From: Bryobacterales bacterium
GTDB taxonomy: Bacteria; Acidobacteriota; Terriglobia; Bryobacterales; Bryobacteraceae
Direction: 5' to 3'
Assembly (NCBI GenBank): GCA_016713735.1
Contig: JADJOP010000004.1
Span: forward strand, 248,001-312,000
DNA length: 64,000 nucleotides
The position numbers were made by a program, and so were the translations under genes. Numbering within the stretch: position 1 is the first letter of the stretch; each line of letters starts with the position of its first letter. The notes beneath the pieces were generated by a model. The model did no database searches, had not been told where the DNA came from, and was given only the letters and a program-made list of their open reading frames with translations. This document shows positions 25,160-34,162 of this stretch, one piece after another.

Positions 25160-25567
25160 ATGAGTTACAAAGCAACCGGGTTCACGGAAGTTACACCGTA
25201 CTTGACGATTGAGGGCGCGGCGGCGGCGATGGAGTTTTACCGCACGGCGTTTGGGGCGGTGGAGACGTATCGCCAGATGACCGAGGACGGCAAGGTGCGG
25301 CACGCGCAGATACGGATTGGCGAGGCGATGATCATGATTTCGGACTACAAGCCGGAATATGGGTTCATCAAGAGCGTGCAGCAGAACGGGACGCCGGGGC
25401 TGTGCCTGTTCCTGTATGTGCCGGATGCGGATGCGACGTTTGCGAGCGCGCTGGCGGCGGGGGCGAACGAGGTGATGGCGATGTCGGACCAGGAGTATGG
25501 GCGGACGGGCGGGGTGCAGGACCCGTTTGGCGTGTTGTGGTGGGTGACGACGCACAAGGGTGAGTGA
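25160..25567 (+). CDS. VOC (glyoxalase/PhnB-like) family protein
   Basis: A 135-residue protein beginning MSYKATGFTEVTPYLTIEGA. The betaalphabetabetabeta repeat of the vicinal-oxygen-chelate superfamily is visible (AAAMEFYRTAFGAVETYRQM, ADATFASALAAGANEVM, GVQDPFGVLWWV). It is closest to PhnB-like or 3-demethylubiquinone-related proteins, whose activities are mostly unknown. The start ATG 25160 follows a GGGGGG stretch acting as ribosome site. It overlaps nothing and may be a single gene. Confidence 0.87.
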   Translation: MSYKATGFTEVTPYLTIEGAAAAMEFYRTAFGAVETYRQMTEDGKVRHAQIRIGEAMIMISDYKPEYGFIKSVQQNGTPGLCLFLYVPDADATFASALAAGANEVMAMSDQEYGRTGGVQDPFGVLWWVTTHKGE

Positions 25568-25591
25568 GGGGAGGCGGGCGCGGGGGCGCGG

Positions 25592-25597
25592 TAGAAT
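25592..25597 (+). promoter_or_regulatory. Candidate -10 box (TAGAAT) before the TIGR00300 gene
   Basis: TAGAAT ends 14 bases before ATG 25612, so the transcript leader would be only about eight bases. The same GGTAGAAT string precedes the DinB gene. Confidence 0.35.
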
Positions 25598-25611
25598 GGA
25601 CGCTACGCAGT

Positions 25612-26850
25612 ATGTCGTCATCGCACACGCAGAATCCCCAACACAGTGAGACGGTGGAGGCCTCAGGGCATCTGATCGACTCGCACATTATGGAGCAGAT
25701 CTTCGACACGGTGGTCGAGTTTAACGGCCGCTTCGAGGTGGAAGATTTTCATATTGGCCGGACGAATTCGGACCCGTCGCGTCTGCGGATGCGGATCGAA
25801 GCGCCGCGGCGCGAGGATCTGGACCGGATGGTGGCGCAACTGCTGGGGTTTGGCTGCACGCCGGTGGATCACGACGATGTGACGCTGGAGCGGGTGGAGC
25901 GCGACTGTTGCGCGCCGCTGGATTTCTATTCAACGACCAACCACAAGACGCAGGTGCGCTACGAGGGCGAGTGGATGGACGTGGGCAACCAGCGGATGGA
26001 CGCGATGGTGGTGATCAGCGGCGGGGCGGCGGTGTGCCGGCGGCTGCGGGATCTGAAGGCCGGGGACATGGTGGTGACGGGGATGCGGGGCATCCGCGTG
26101 CTGCCGGAGTCAAAGGAGCGCGACCGGCACTCGTTCTCGTTCATGTCGAACGGGATTTCGTCGGAGCGGCAGGTGGAGACGGCGGTGCGGCAGACGGCGG
26201 CGCTGATCCGGGCGACGCGGGAGGCCGGGCTGAAGGTGGTGGTGGTGGCTGGTCCGGTGGTGGTGCACACGGGGGGTGTGAAGGCGCTGTCGGAGTTGAT
26301 CCGCGGCGGCTATGTGAACGCGCTGCTGGCGGGGAACGCGCTGGGGGTGCATGACATGGAAGCGGCGCTGCTGGGCACGTCGCTGGGCGTGCGGCAGACC
26401 GACGGGCGGCAGGAAGAGCACGGGCACCGGAACCACATGCGGGCGATCAACGCGATCTATCACGCGGGGGGGATTGCAAAGGCGGTGGAGACGGGACGGT
26501 TGACGTCGGGCGTGATGTATGAGGCGGTGAAGGCGAAGATACCGTTTGTGCTGGCGGGGTCGCTGCGCGATGATGGTCCGCTGCCGGACACGATTACGGA
26601 CATGAACGCGGCGCAGGATGCGTATGCGGAGAATTTGAAAGGCGCGGGGCTGGTGTTGTGCTGCGGGTCGATGCTGCATTCGATTGCGACGGGGAACATG
26701 CTGCCGAGCTGGGTGAAGATTGTGTGCGTGGACATCAATCCGGCGGTGGCGACGAAGGTGAGCGACCGGGGGACGGGCCAGGCGGTGGGTGTGGTGACGG
26801 ACGTGGGGTTGTTCCTGGATCTGCTGGCGAGGAATTTGTGCCATGAGTAA
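25612..26850 (+). CDS. TIGR00300 family (LOR/SDH domain) protein, probable ornithine cyclodeaminase-type enzyme
   Basis: A 412-residue protein from ATG 25612. The N-terminal part (IMEQIFDTVVEFNGRFEVED, SDPSRLRMRIEAP) and the Rossmann-like C-terminal part (VVVVAGPVVVHTGG, NALGVHDMEAALLGTSLGV, WVKIVCVDINPAVATKVSDR) match the LOR/SDH conserved domain family TIGR00300. Members include an archaeal ornithine cyclodeaminase and the C-terminal half of cyanobacterial arginine-degrading AgrE/ArgZ. Here the arginine dihydrolase half is absent. A role in arginine/ornithine-to-proline metabolism is inference from that family. Confidence 0.82.
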   Translation: MSSSHTQNPQHSETVEASGHLIDSHIMEQIFDTVVEFNGRFEVEDFHIGRTNSDPSRLRMRIEAPRREDLDRMVAQLLGFGCTPVDHDDVTLERVERDCCAPLDFYSTTNHKTQVRYEGEWMDVGNQRMDAMVVISGGAAVCRRLRDLKAGDMVVTGMRGIRVLPESKERDRHSFSFMSNGISSERQVETAVRQTAALIRATREAGLKVVVVAGPVVVHTGGVKALSELIRGGYVNALLAGNALGVHDMEAALLGTSLGVRQTDGRQEEHGHRNHMRAINAIYHAGGIAKAVETGRLTSGVMYEAVKAKIPFVLAGSLRDDGPLPDTITDMNAAQDAYAENLKGAGLVLCCGSMLHSIATGNMLPSWVKIVCVDINPAVATKVSDRGTGQAVGVVTDVGLFLDLLARNLCHE

Positions 26851-26888
26851 GCGGCGCGGCGGCGGGGAAGGCGAGCGGAGGGAAGGCT

Positions 26889-27329
26889 GTGGCTGGGGTG
26901 GGTTCGCTCGGCTACACGGATGAGCATGCGGCGAGCGGGTTGGATGCGGCGCTGCCGGAGATCGAGTGCTGGCCGAACCAGTTTGCCGGGTATGAGATTG
27001 AGATTGCGAGTCCGGAGTTTACGAGCGTGTGTCCGAAGACGGGGTTGCCGGACCATGGGACGGTGACGCTGCATTACATGCCGGATGAGAAATGCCTGGA
27101 ACTGAAGAGCTACAAGATGTATCTGCTGGCGTATCGCAATTTGGGGATTTTTCAGGAGAACGCGACGAACCGGATTTTGCAGGACGTGGTGCGGGCGTGC
27201 GAGCCGGTGTGGGCGAGCGTGGTGGGTGAGTTTACGCCGAGGGGTGGGGTGTATTCGAAGATCTCGGTGAGCTATTCGCGGGAAGCGGATGCGGCGGGGC
27301 GGAAGTCGCGGGGCGGCAAGCGTGGCTGA
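26889..27329 (+). CDS. queF: NADPH-dependent 7-cyano-7-deazaguanine reductase
   Basis: A 146-residue single-domain (YkvM-type) QueF that reduces preQ0 to preQ1 in queuosine synthesis. The active-site Cys48 lies in TSVCPKTGLPD with Asp55 following, and the QueF motif ESYKMYL-like segment appears as LELKSYKMYLLAYRN, then FQENATNRI. It starts at GTG 26889. No other queuosine genes are nearby. The 3' end overlaps the start of the methyltransferase gene. Confidence 0.95.
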   Translation: MAGVGSLGYTDEHAASGLDAALPEIECWPNQFAGYEIEIASPEFTSVCPKTGLPDHGTVTLHYMPDEKCLELKSYKMYLLAYRNLGIFQENATNRILQDVVRACEPVWASVVGEFTPRGGVYSKISVSYSREADAAGRKSRGGKRG

Positions 27330-28806
27330 AGCGGGAGCGGGGCGCGTGGCTGAGGCAGGAACGGCGCAGGATCCGAAGCTGGCGGAGCTGGCGCAGATGG
27401 TGTCGGAGATCCGGGAGCGGGTGAAGGCGCGTCATGCGGCGACGACGGGCGGGGCGATTGATTTGCCGCTGCCGGACCTGATGCCGTTGTTTCATGCGCG
27501 GGATGCGGCGCAGGCGAAGGTGGCGGCGATTGGGAGTTTGAATCCGCGGCCGGGCGGCGTGGTGAACACGCTGATTCAGGGCGTGAAGCGGAACATTGCG
27601 CGGGGCCTGCAGTGGTTTGTGCGGGACCAGGTGGATTTCAACCGGGAGACGATCCGGGCGCTGAACGCGACGATTGAGGCGCTGGATGAATCGAACCGGA
27701 CGATGGTGCGGCTGGCGGCGGTGGCGGGGGAGCGGATTGAAGCGCTGAAGCCGCAGGTGGAGCAGGTGGCGGATCTGCATGCGCACTGGCAGGCGTGGCG
27801 GGCGGAGTGGGAGCACAAGCTGGTGGTGAACGAGGCGCAGTTCACGCGGTCGGCGGCGGATCTGCAGCATGCGTTTCAGCATCGGGTGACGCTGGCCGAG
27901 GAGAGTTTCCGGCAGCAGGTGGCGGGGCAACACCGGGATTTCGTGGGTGCGTTGGAGCGGGCGACGGCGGATGTGCAAACGAAGCTGTGGGAGGATTTGG
28001 CGCGGATTCGAGGGGAGTATGAGGCGCTGATTCATCATGAGCTGCGGGTGGTGAGGCAGCGGGCGGTGGCGGGCGGCGCGGTGGCGGGCGGTGCGGTGGC
28101 GGCGAGTGGTGGCGGGGCGGGAACGGTGGCGGCTGGCGGGGCGGGGAGCGCGGTGGGATATGACTCGCCGGAGATGGACTGGTTGAAGTTTGCGGAGCGG
28201 TTTCGCGGGTCGGCGGAGTATGTGCGGGAGAATCAGCGGCAGTATGTGGAGCGGTTCCGCGGGGCGGCAGGAGAGGTGTTGGACATTGGCTGCGGGCGTG
28301 GGGAGTTTCTGGGGTTGTTGCGGGAGGCGGGGATTGCGGGGCGGGGGATTGAGGCGTCGCGGGAGCTGGTGGCGCTGTGCCGGGAGCAGGGGTTGGAAGT
28401 GGAGCAGGGGGATTTGTTTGCGCATTTGGAAGCGCTGAGCGACGGTTCGCTGGGCGGAGTGTTTTGCGCGCAGGTGGTGGAGCATTTGACGGCGGCGGAT
28501 GCGCTGCGAATGGTGAAGCTGGTGGCGGCGAAGTTGAAGCGGGGCGGGTGTTTTATTGCGGAGACGCCGAATCCGGAGTGTCTGGCGATCTTCGCGACGC
28601 ATTTCTACATTGACCCGACGCATACGCGGCCGATTCCCCCGGCGCTGCTGGCCTTCTATTTCGAAGAGGCGGGGTTGGGGCGGATCGAGGTGATGCGGTT
28701 GGGGCAGGCGGCGGATTCGATGCCGTCGCTGAAGGAGTTGCCGGCGAGCGTGCGGGAGGCGTTCTTTGGATCGCTCGACTACGCTTGTTTGGGCATCAAG
28801 CTCTGA
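27322..28806 (+). CDS. Coiled-coil SAM-dependent methyltransferase
   Basis: About 494 residues from GTG 27322; an ATG at 27289 (505 residues) is also possible. The N-terminal 270 residues are alpha-helical and likely coiled-coil (RETIRALNATIEALDESNRT, FRQQVAGQHRDFVGALERAT), followed by an Ala/Gly-rich linker. The C-terminal half is a class I methyltransferase: VLDIGCGRGEFLGLLREAG, VEQGDLFAHL, GVFCAQVVEHLTAADA, CFIAETPNPECLAIF. Related proteins act in O-antigen and cell-surface polysaccharide synthesis. Its neighbour, a double glycosyltransferase, converges and overlaps by 28 bases. The substrate is unknown. Confidence 0.85.
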   Translation: MAEAGAGRVAEAGTAQDPKLAELAQMVSEIRERVKARHAATTGGAIDLPLPDLMPLFHARDAAQAKVAAIGSLNPRPGGVVNTLIQGVKRNIARGLQWFVRDQVDFNRETIRALNATIEALDESNRTMVRLAAVAGERIEALKPQVEQVADLHAHWQAWRAEWEHKLVVNEAQFTRSAADLQHAFQHRVTLAEESFRQQVAGQHRDFVGALERATADVQTKLWEDLARIRGEYEALIHHELRVVRQRAVAGGAVAGGAVAASGGGAGTVAAGGAGSAVGYDSPEMDWLKFAERFRGSAEYVRENQRQYVERFRGAAGEVLDIGCGRGEFLGLLREAGIAGRGIEASRELVALCREQGLEVEQGDLFAHLEALSDGSLGGVFCAQVVEHLTAADALRMVKLVAAKLKRGGCFIAETPNPECLAIFATHFYIDPTHTRPIPPALLAFYFEEAGLGRIEVMRLGQAADSMPSLKELPASVREAFFGSLDYACLGIKL

Positions 28807-31475
28807 TAGAGCTGTTTCTGTTTTTCCCCGATGGCTTGCCAGCCGTAGAGAGCGGCGACCTGTTCGCGGGCGGCGTGTTCGCGCTGGCGGCGTAGGGTGG
28901 GGTCTTCGAGGGCGGTGATGGCGGCGGCGAACTGGGCGCCTGATTCGGCGATGGAGACGAAGGGGTGGAGGTCGTCGAGTCCGTTGACGCCGCCGGGGGT
29001 GGAGACAACCGCCTTGCCCATGGCCATGGCTTCCATGATCTTGATGTTGGTGCCGGCGCTGGCGAGCAGGGGAGCGATGACGACGGAGGCGCGGCGGTAG
29101 GCGGGACGGGGATCGGAGACGAAGGCTTCGAGTTCGATGCCGGGCTGTTGGAGCGGTGGGTGGACGCGGTCGCGGTAGCGTTCGAGGAAGAACTCGGGTT
29201 GTTTGCCGGCGATGATGTGGAGGGTGTAGCCGGAGAGGAGGGGCCAGGCTTCGCGGAGGAACCAATCGAGGGCCATGACGTTGGGGAGGTGGGCGAAGGA
29301 GCCGATGAAGAGGAGGCGGCGGGGTTCGGGTTCGTCTGGTGAGGGAGTGAAGCGATCGAGATCGACGCCGTTGGCGAGGACGAGGGAGTTGGGCTGGGCG
29401 ATGGTACGCGCGTCCTTGTCGGACATGACGACAACGCGGGAGACGCGGGTCCAGGCGTCGCGTTCGAAGGTGGTCCAGCGTTCGTATTGTTGGCGGGTTT
29501 CCCAATCGTCTTTGTCGCGGAGGAGCTGGGCGTAGAGGTCGAGGGTGACGTCGTGCTCGACCATGATGGTGGGGGCGCTGCCGCAGGAGGAGGCGTATTG
29601 GGCGAGTTGGGTGAACTCAAGCTGGATGGCGGCGGGGTTCCACTTGCGGATGAGTGGAGGGAGGAGAGCGCGGAGGGTGGGGGAGTCGAACTCCTCGACG
29701 ACGTCGGGGCGTGAGGTGAGGGGGTGGGCGTGGGAGCCTTCGTGGCGGACGACGGCGATTTCGGTGCAGAGGGCGGCGAGTTCGGGCGGGGGCGGGGCGA
29801 GTTCGGGGGCGAAGTAGATGAGGATTTGGTCGAAGTCGCGTGCGGCTTCGCGCATGAGGTTGAACATGCGGACGGCGCCGCCGTGGGAGAGGGGGAAGGG
29901 GGCGTAGGGGCTGACGACTACGATGCGGGGGCGGTTGGTGGCGGGTTGCGCGGGGAAGAGGGCGTGTTCGCCGGAGCCGAGGGCGAGGATGAGGGATTCG
30001 TCGGCGGAGCAGGTGGGTTGCGTGGAGGGAGGGGATTGGGCGGCGGCCCATTCGAGGGCGTCGAGGGAGGCGAGGTCAGGGCTCATGCGGGCGGCCATGT
30101 GGTTGAGGCGTTCGATGGCGGCTTGCCAGAGGCGGTTGAGGAGGGCGGGTGAGGCGATGGTGGAGGAGAGCCAGCGGAGGAAGTTGATTTGGACTGCACG
30201 GTCGAGTTCGCGAGGGGTGTAGAAGCGGGTGGTGGTGGCGCGGTGGCGGTGGATGACGCAGGCGGCGGCGACGAAGACGGTGGGCCAGTTGCGTTGCCAG
30301 GCGCGATAGCCGAGGTCGAGGTCTTCGACGTAGGCGGGGACGTATTGTTCGCCGAGGGCGCCGAGGGCGTGGAGTTTGGAAGTGTCCATGAGGGAGCAGC
30401 CGCCGCTGCCGTAGAGGACGTAGGTGTGGTCTTCGCCGAGGAGAGGGGTATCGCAGCGGAGGAAGAAGTCGTCTGGCTTGCGGTGGGCGCACCAGACGGC
30501 TTTGCCGGTTTCCTCGCGGCGGATGCCTTCGGGAAAGAGGATTTGTGCGGTGGCGCAGAAGAGGTCGGGGACGCGGTGGAAGGCATCGAGCAGGGGCGGG
30601 AAGAAGCCGGGCTCGAGGGTCATGTCGTTGTTGAGCAGGAGGAGGCGGGAGTAGCGGGCGAGGCGGATGCCGCGGTTGACGGCGACGGCGAAGGAGAGAG
30701 GGGAGTCGCTGTGTTCGACGGTGATGGCGGGATGGGAGGAGGCGAGCCAGTCGCGGGTGCCGTCGGAGGAGCCGTTGTCGACGACGATGACTTGGTGGGG
30801 GAAGGAGGCGAGTTGAGGGAGGAGGGTTTCGAAGAGGCGGGCGAGGAGGTCGCGGCCATCGCGGGAGGGGATGACGACGGTGATGCCTTCGGGGAGTGAG
30901 GAAGGTGCGAGGGGCGGGGTGTTTGGCGGGGCTGTTTGCGGGGTTGGTTGCGGTGTGCGGTGGGCGGCGATTTGGCGGCCGAGGCGGAGGGCGCGGCGGT
31001 GGAGGAGAGGGCGGCGGAAGGCGGAGGGGTGGGCGAGACGCCAGAGGAAGGTGTAGGTGGAGCCGCCGGGGCGGAGTTCCCAGCGGAGGAAGTTCTTGGT
31101 GCGCCAGAGGAGGTGCCGCGCGATGACGGGGAGGGAGCGCGGGCGGAGCATGAAGTGGTTCAGGTTTTCGTTAAAGAAGAGCGTGTTGAGGCGGCCGAAG
31201 TGGAGGGCGGCGCGGCGCATGGGCCAGTAGGGCATGCGGGGCTGGAGGATGAGGGCGCAGAGCACGATGCGGGAGTGGCGGAAGTGCCAGGAGAGTTTGT
31301 CGATGTTGTGTTGGAGGGAGCGGGCGATGTGCCAGGGGAGGCAGTCTTCGCCGGGGATGGGGAATTCGCTGACGACGATGAGGGGGAGATCGGGGCGGAT
31401 CTGCTTCATGTGCTCGATGAACTCGGGCCAGAGGTCCTCGGAGCCGGAGCAGAAGGCGACTTTGATCTCGCGCAC
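28779..31475 (-). CDS. Two-domain glycosyltransferase (GT2 fused to GT4-like)
   Basis: An 898-residue protein. Residues about 1-190 are an unassigned N-terminal region. Residues about 198-430 form a GT2 (GT-A) domain: ITVVIPSRDGRDLL, VIVVDNGSSDGTRDWL and the metal-site region LLLLNNDM. Residues about 520-895 form a GT-B domain with RIVVVSPYAPFPLSHGGAVR, SVVVMSDKD-like RVVVMSDKDART, LFIGSFAHLPNVMALDWF and NIKIMEAMAMGKAVVSTPGG. Two-domain enzymes of this kind build extracellular polysaccharide or O-antigen. It is followed by the barrel protein upstream on the same strand (4 bases apart), suggesting one operon. Confidence 0.9.
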   Translation of the reverse strand: MREIKVAFCSGSEDLWPEFIEHMKQIRPDLPLIVVSEFPIPGEDCLPWHIARSLQHNIDKLSWHFRHSRIVLCALILQPRMPYWPMRRAALHFGRLNTLFFNENLNHFMLRPRSLPVIARHLLWRTKNFLRWELRPGGSTYTFLWRLAHPSAFRRPLLHRRALRLGRQIAAHRTPQPTPQTAPPNTPPLAPSSLPEGITVVIPSRDGRDLLARLFETLLPQLASFPHQVIVVDNGSSDGTRDWLASSHPAITVEHSDSPLSFAVAVNRGIRLARYSRLLLLNNDMTLEPGFFPPLLDAFHRVPDLFCATAQILFPEGIRREETGKAVWCAHRKPDDFFLRCDTPLLGEDHTYVLYGSGGCSLMDTSKLHALGALGEQYVPAYVEDLDLGYRAWQRNWPTVFVAAACVIHRHRATTTRFYTPRELDRAVQINFLRWLSSTIASPALLNRLWQAAIERLNHMAARMSPDLASLDALEWAAAQSPPSTQPTCSADESLILALGSGEHALFPAQPATNRPRIVVVSPYAPFPLSHGGAVRMFNLMREAARDFDQILIYFAPELAPPPPELAALCTEIAVVRHEGSHAHPLTSRPDVVEEFDSPTLRALLPPLIRKWNPAAIQLEFTQLAQYASSCGSAPTIMVEHDVTLDLYAQLLRDKDDWETRQQYERWTTFERDAWTRVSRVVVMSDKDARTIAQPNSLVLANGVDLDRFTPSPDEPEPRRLLFIGSFAHLPNVMALDWFLREAWPLLSGYTLHIIAGKQPEFFLERYRDRVHPPLQQPGIELEAFVSDPRPAYRRASVVIAPLLASAGTNIKIMEAMAMGKAVVSTPGGVNGLDDLHPFVSIAESGAQFAAAITALEDPTLRRQREHAAREQVAALYGWQAIGEKQKQLYQSLMPKQA

Positions 31476-31478
31476 GGT

Positions 31479-32549
31479 TTAAATGATCGCTTCGATGCGG
31501 GGTGTGAAGTTGCCTTCGTTGCGCTGGCGCCACATGGCGAGGGCCTGGAGGCAGAAGCCGGTGGAGACGGGGTTATCGAAGGGCATGAGGACGCCGTTTT
31601 TGCGGCCGAAGCAGAAGCAGCCGTTGGGGAGTTGGAAGGAGGCGATGGAGGCGGCTTCGGCGGCGGCTTCCTCTTCGTTCAGGGGCTGGACGCCGAGGGC
31701 TTCGGCGAAGAGGCGGGCGCGGAGGAGTTGGGCGTTGACGTCGGAGCGTTCGAAGAGGGGGCGGATTTCGCGGAGGTGGTGGGAGGTGAGGGCGATGGCT
31801 TCGCGGAGGGCCTGGGCGCAGAGGGGGCGGCCGACGCGGGGGAGGATGCCTTCCATGAAGTAGCTGAAGGCGTGGAGGCGGTCCATGACGAGTTCAGGTG
31901 AGGCGGCGCCGGGGAGAAAGGAGGAGTAGTTATCGAGGGCCATGCGGAGGGCGCGTTCGTACCAGAGGGTGAAGGTGTCGTCGGAGGTGGGTTGGGCGAG
32001 GTCGTTCCAGGCCATGGCGGATTTGAGTTGGAAGCAGCCGGGTTCGCGGGACCAGCGTTTTTCGTAAGGAAGCGGGGTGCGCGAGGGCATTTGGAGGATG
32101 GGGTGGATGGCGGCTTCGGTGAGGAAGTCGCGGGCCATGGAGCGACCGCAGGCGGAGGCGACTTCGAGGAGGCGGGGGGCGTTGGTATGACGCCAGACGG
32201 CGAGGAGGCCGCGGACGATAATGCCGCAGTCGAAGAAGTAGAGGGGGGAGGCAGGGTCGTTTTCGAAGGGGAACTGCTCGATGTCGGGGCGCCAGGCGGT
32301 TTCGGTGAGGAAGCGGGCGGTGAGGACGGCGGCGTCGAGGTAGCGCTGGTCGCCGGTTTCCTCGTAGAGGACGGCGTAGGTGGAGGCGGCGTAGCCGGTG
32401 ATCTCGTTGGAGACGGGCTTGTTGCGGCCGAGGTCAGAGAGGCGGTAACGGGCTACACCACCGTCGGGGTCCTGGATGCCGGAGGTGAGAAACCAGTTAC
32501 CGGCGGCGGTGAGGACCTGGGGAGAGGAAGCTGATTGGGATGAAAACAC
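31479..32549 (-). CDS. Six-hairpin (alpha/alpha-barrel) protein, polysaccharide-associated
   Basis: Start is placed at GTG 32549, giving about 356 residues; the frame upstream has no features. The sequence is a run of amphipathic helices with aromatic and charged turns (GYAASTYAVLYEETGDQRYL, FDCGIIVRGLLAVWRHTN, NGCFCFGRKNGVLMPFDN), which fits an alpha/alpha-toroid as in glycoside hydrolases, lyases or C5-epimerases. No catalytic family could be fixed. The stop lies 3 bases before the glycosyltransferase start, so co-translation and a joint role in exopolysaccharide are likely. Confidence 0.72.
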   Translation of the reverse strand: MFSSQSASSPQVLTAAGNWFLTSGIQDPDGGVARYRLSDLGRNKPVSNEITGYAASTYAVLYEETGDQRYLDAAVLTARFLTETAWRPDIEQFPFENDPASPLYFFDCGIIVRGLLAVWRHTNAPRLLEVASACGRSMARDFLTEAAIHPILQMPSRTPLPYEKRWSREPGCFQLKSAMAWNDLAQPTSDDTFTLWYERALRMALDNYSSFLPGAASPELVMDRLHAFSYFMEGILPRVGRPLCAQALREAIALTSHHLREIRPLFERSDVNAQLLRARLFAEALGVQPLNEEEAAAEAASIASFQLPNGCFCFGRKNGVLMPFDNPVSTGFCLQALAMWRQRNEGNFTPRIEAII

Positions 32550-32589
32550 CTGCAAAGGAGCGATTGTAGCATCCAGGGGCGGGTGGCCG

Positions 32590-32595
32590 TATAGT
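32590..32595 (+). promoter_or_regulatory. Candidate -10 box (TATAGT) at the start of a secreted-protein gene
   Basis: TATAGT ends 6 bases before ATG 32602. A start point at normal distance would fall on or beside the ATG, so this transcript may be leaderless. Confidence 0.35.
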
Positions 32596-32601
32596 GGAGC
32601 C

Positions 32602-33252
32602 ATGCGTTGGATGCTGGTGTGGCTGCTGGCGGCAGGGCAGATGACGGCGCAGGCGCCGGTGCGGCTGGTGCGAGGCGAGGTGGTGGGGTATGCGTATGCG
32701 GAGGGGACGGGGGAGATTGCGGTTCGCGATGCGCTGTACCGTGTGCACAAGTGCGGGCTGACGGCCGGGACGTGGGTGGAGATGAACAACAAGCGGCTGA
32801 CGTTGGGGGACGTACGGCTGACGATGACGGCGGAGGTGGTGGCCGATACGAGGGCGGGGGCGGGGCAGTGTACGGCGCTGACGATTTACTTGCGGGAGGC
32901 GATGCCGCGGTGGCCGGCGGTGAGGCCGCTGAGTGCGGGGAGCAGCATTCTGGATAACTTGTGGCCGAGGGGGAACCTGGTGTTCACGGGGACGGTGAGG
33001 GCGCTGGGGGATGGGGAGCTGGTGGTGAGAACGCGGAAGGGGGAGGAGCAACGGATGAGGGTGAGGGAGGACACGGTGTTCAGCACGGGGGGACGCGTGG
33101 TGAAGCCGGTGGCGTTGGAATTGCAGCAGAGGGTGCAGGTGAGGGCGGGGAAGGGCTATGACGGGCGGATGGAGGTGTACCAGGTTACGTGGGGAGAGAT
33201 TCTGCAACCGGAGAGTGAGCGGCAAAGCGGAGGGTCTGGTCCCAATCGGTGA
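32602..33252 (+). CDS. Secreted hypothetical protein with OB/beta-barrel-like repeats
   Basis: A 216-residue protein with a signal peptide (RWMLVWLLAAGQMTAQA). Two related strand-rich segments follow (VRGEVVGYAYAEGTGEIAVR and FTGTVRALGDGELVVRTRKG), each about 70-80 residues, as in small beta-barrel repeats. The same style, with a different length, is seen in the secreted protein at 18721. Function unknown. The 3' end overlaps the convergent PfkB gene by 68 bases. Confidence 0.7.
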   Translation: MRWMLVWLLAAGQMTAQAPVRLVRGEVVGYAYAEGTGEIAVRDALYRVHKCGLTAGTWVEMNNKRLTLGDVRLTMTAEVVADTRAGAGQCTALTIYLREAMPRWPAVRPLSAGSSILDNLWPRGNLVFTGTVRALGDGELVVRTRKGEEQRMRVREDTVFSTGGRVVKPVALELQQRVQVRAGKGYDGRMEVYQVTWGEILQPESERQSGGSGPNR

Positions 33253-34150
33253 CGCCGGTGGTGGCGCCGATGTGGGAGACGACCATGGCGCCCATGGCGT
33301 TGGCGAGGCGGGCGGCTTCTGTTAGGGGATAACCGCGGTGGAGGGCGGCGAAGAAGGCACCGGCGAAGCAGTCGCCGGCGCCGGTGGTGTCGATGGCGGT
33401 GACGGAGAAGGCGGGGATGTGGGTGGTGGAGGGGCCGTCGTAGACGATGCAGCCGCGGGGGCCGAGTTTGAGGATGATGTCAGTGGCGCCGAGATCGCGA
33501 AGGGCGGCGGCCATTTCGTTGGGGGTGTCGCGCTGGGTGGTGGCGCGGGCTTCGTCTTCGTTCATAAAGAGGAGGTCGCAGTAGGGGAAGGCGGGGGCGA
33601 GGGTTTCCACCCATTGGGAGTCGGTGGCCCAGCCGGTGTCGATGGAGGTGGTGAGTCCGGCGGCTTTGGCGCGGCGGAGCTGTTCGCCACTGTGGCGACG
33701 TAGATTGGGGAGGGCGAAGATGTTGGCCTGGTGGTAGTGGGTGATGCCGGCGGTGACATCCGGGGGGAACGAGTAGGGTTCGGGGAAGACTTCGTGGCTC
33801 GCGCCGACGTGTTGGATGAACTGGCGGTCGCCGGCGCGGTTCATGATGACGATGGTGGTTGTGGTGGAGGCGACGGAGCGTTGGACCCAGCGGGTATCGA
33901 CGCCGGCGGAGTTGAGTTTGGCGAGGACGCCGTCGCCGCGCTGGTCGGAGCCGACCATGCCGAGGAGGCGGGCGGGGAGGCCGAGGCGGGCCATGGCGTA
34001 GGAGGTGTTGGAGCCATTGCCGCCCATGTCTTCGCCGAAGTGGTCGACCCAATTGGCGGCGCCCCAACGGAAGTGTTCGACGGGGCGGACGAGGATGTCG
34101 TGGCTGATGTTGCCGGCGACGAGGACGGCCTCGGGGCGGGGAAAGGGCAC
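33185..34150 (-). CDS. PfkB-family carbohydrate/nucleoside kinase
   Basis: A 321-residue ribokinase-like enzyme. Signature 1 appears as MGGNGSNTSYAMARLGLPAR and signature 2 as DTTGAGDCFAGAFFAA, including the catalytic Asp. The anion hole GAGD is intact. It phosphorylates a sugar or nucleoside using ATP; the substrate cannot be told. Adjacent minus-strand genes are not obviously related. A 7-bp-stem hairpin and short direct repeats lie just upstream of its start. Confidence 0.9.
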   Translation of the reverse strand: MPFPRPEAVLVAGNISHDILVRPVEHFRWGAANWVDHFGEDMGGNGSNTSYAMARLGLPARLLGMVGSDQRGDGVLAKLNSAGVDTRWVQRSVASTTTTIVIMNRAGDRQFIQHVGASHEVFPEPYSFPPDVTAGITHYHQANIFALPNLRRHSGEQLRRAKAAGLTTSIDTGWATDSQWVETLAPAFPYCDLLFMNEDEARATTQRDTPNEMAAALRDLGATDIILKLGPRGCIVYDGPSTTHIPAFSVTAIDTTGAGDCFAGAFFAALHRGYPLTEAARLANAMGAMVVSHIGATTGVTDWDQTLRFAAHSPVAESLPT

Positions 34151-34162
34151 GGAGAACAGCTT

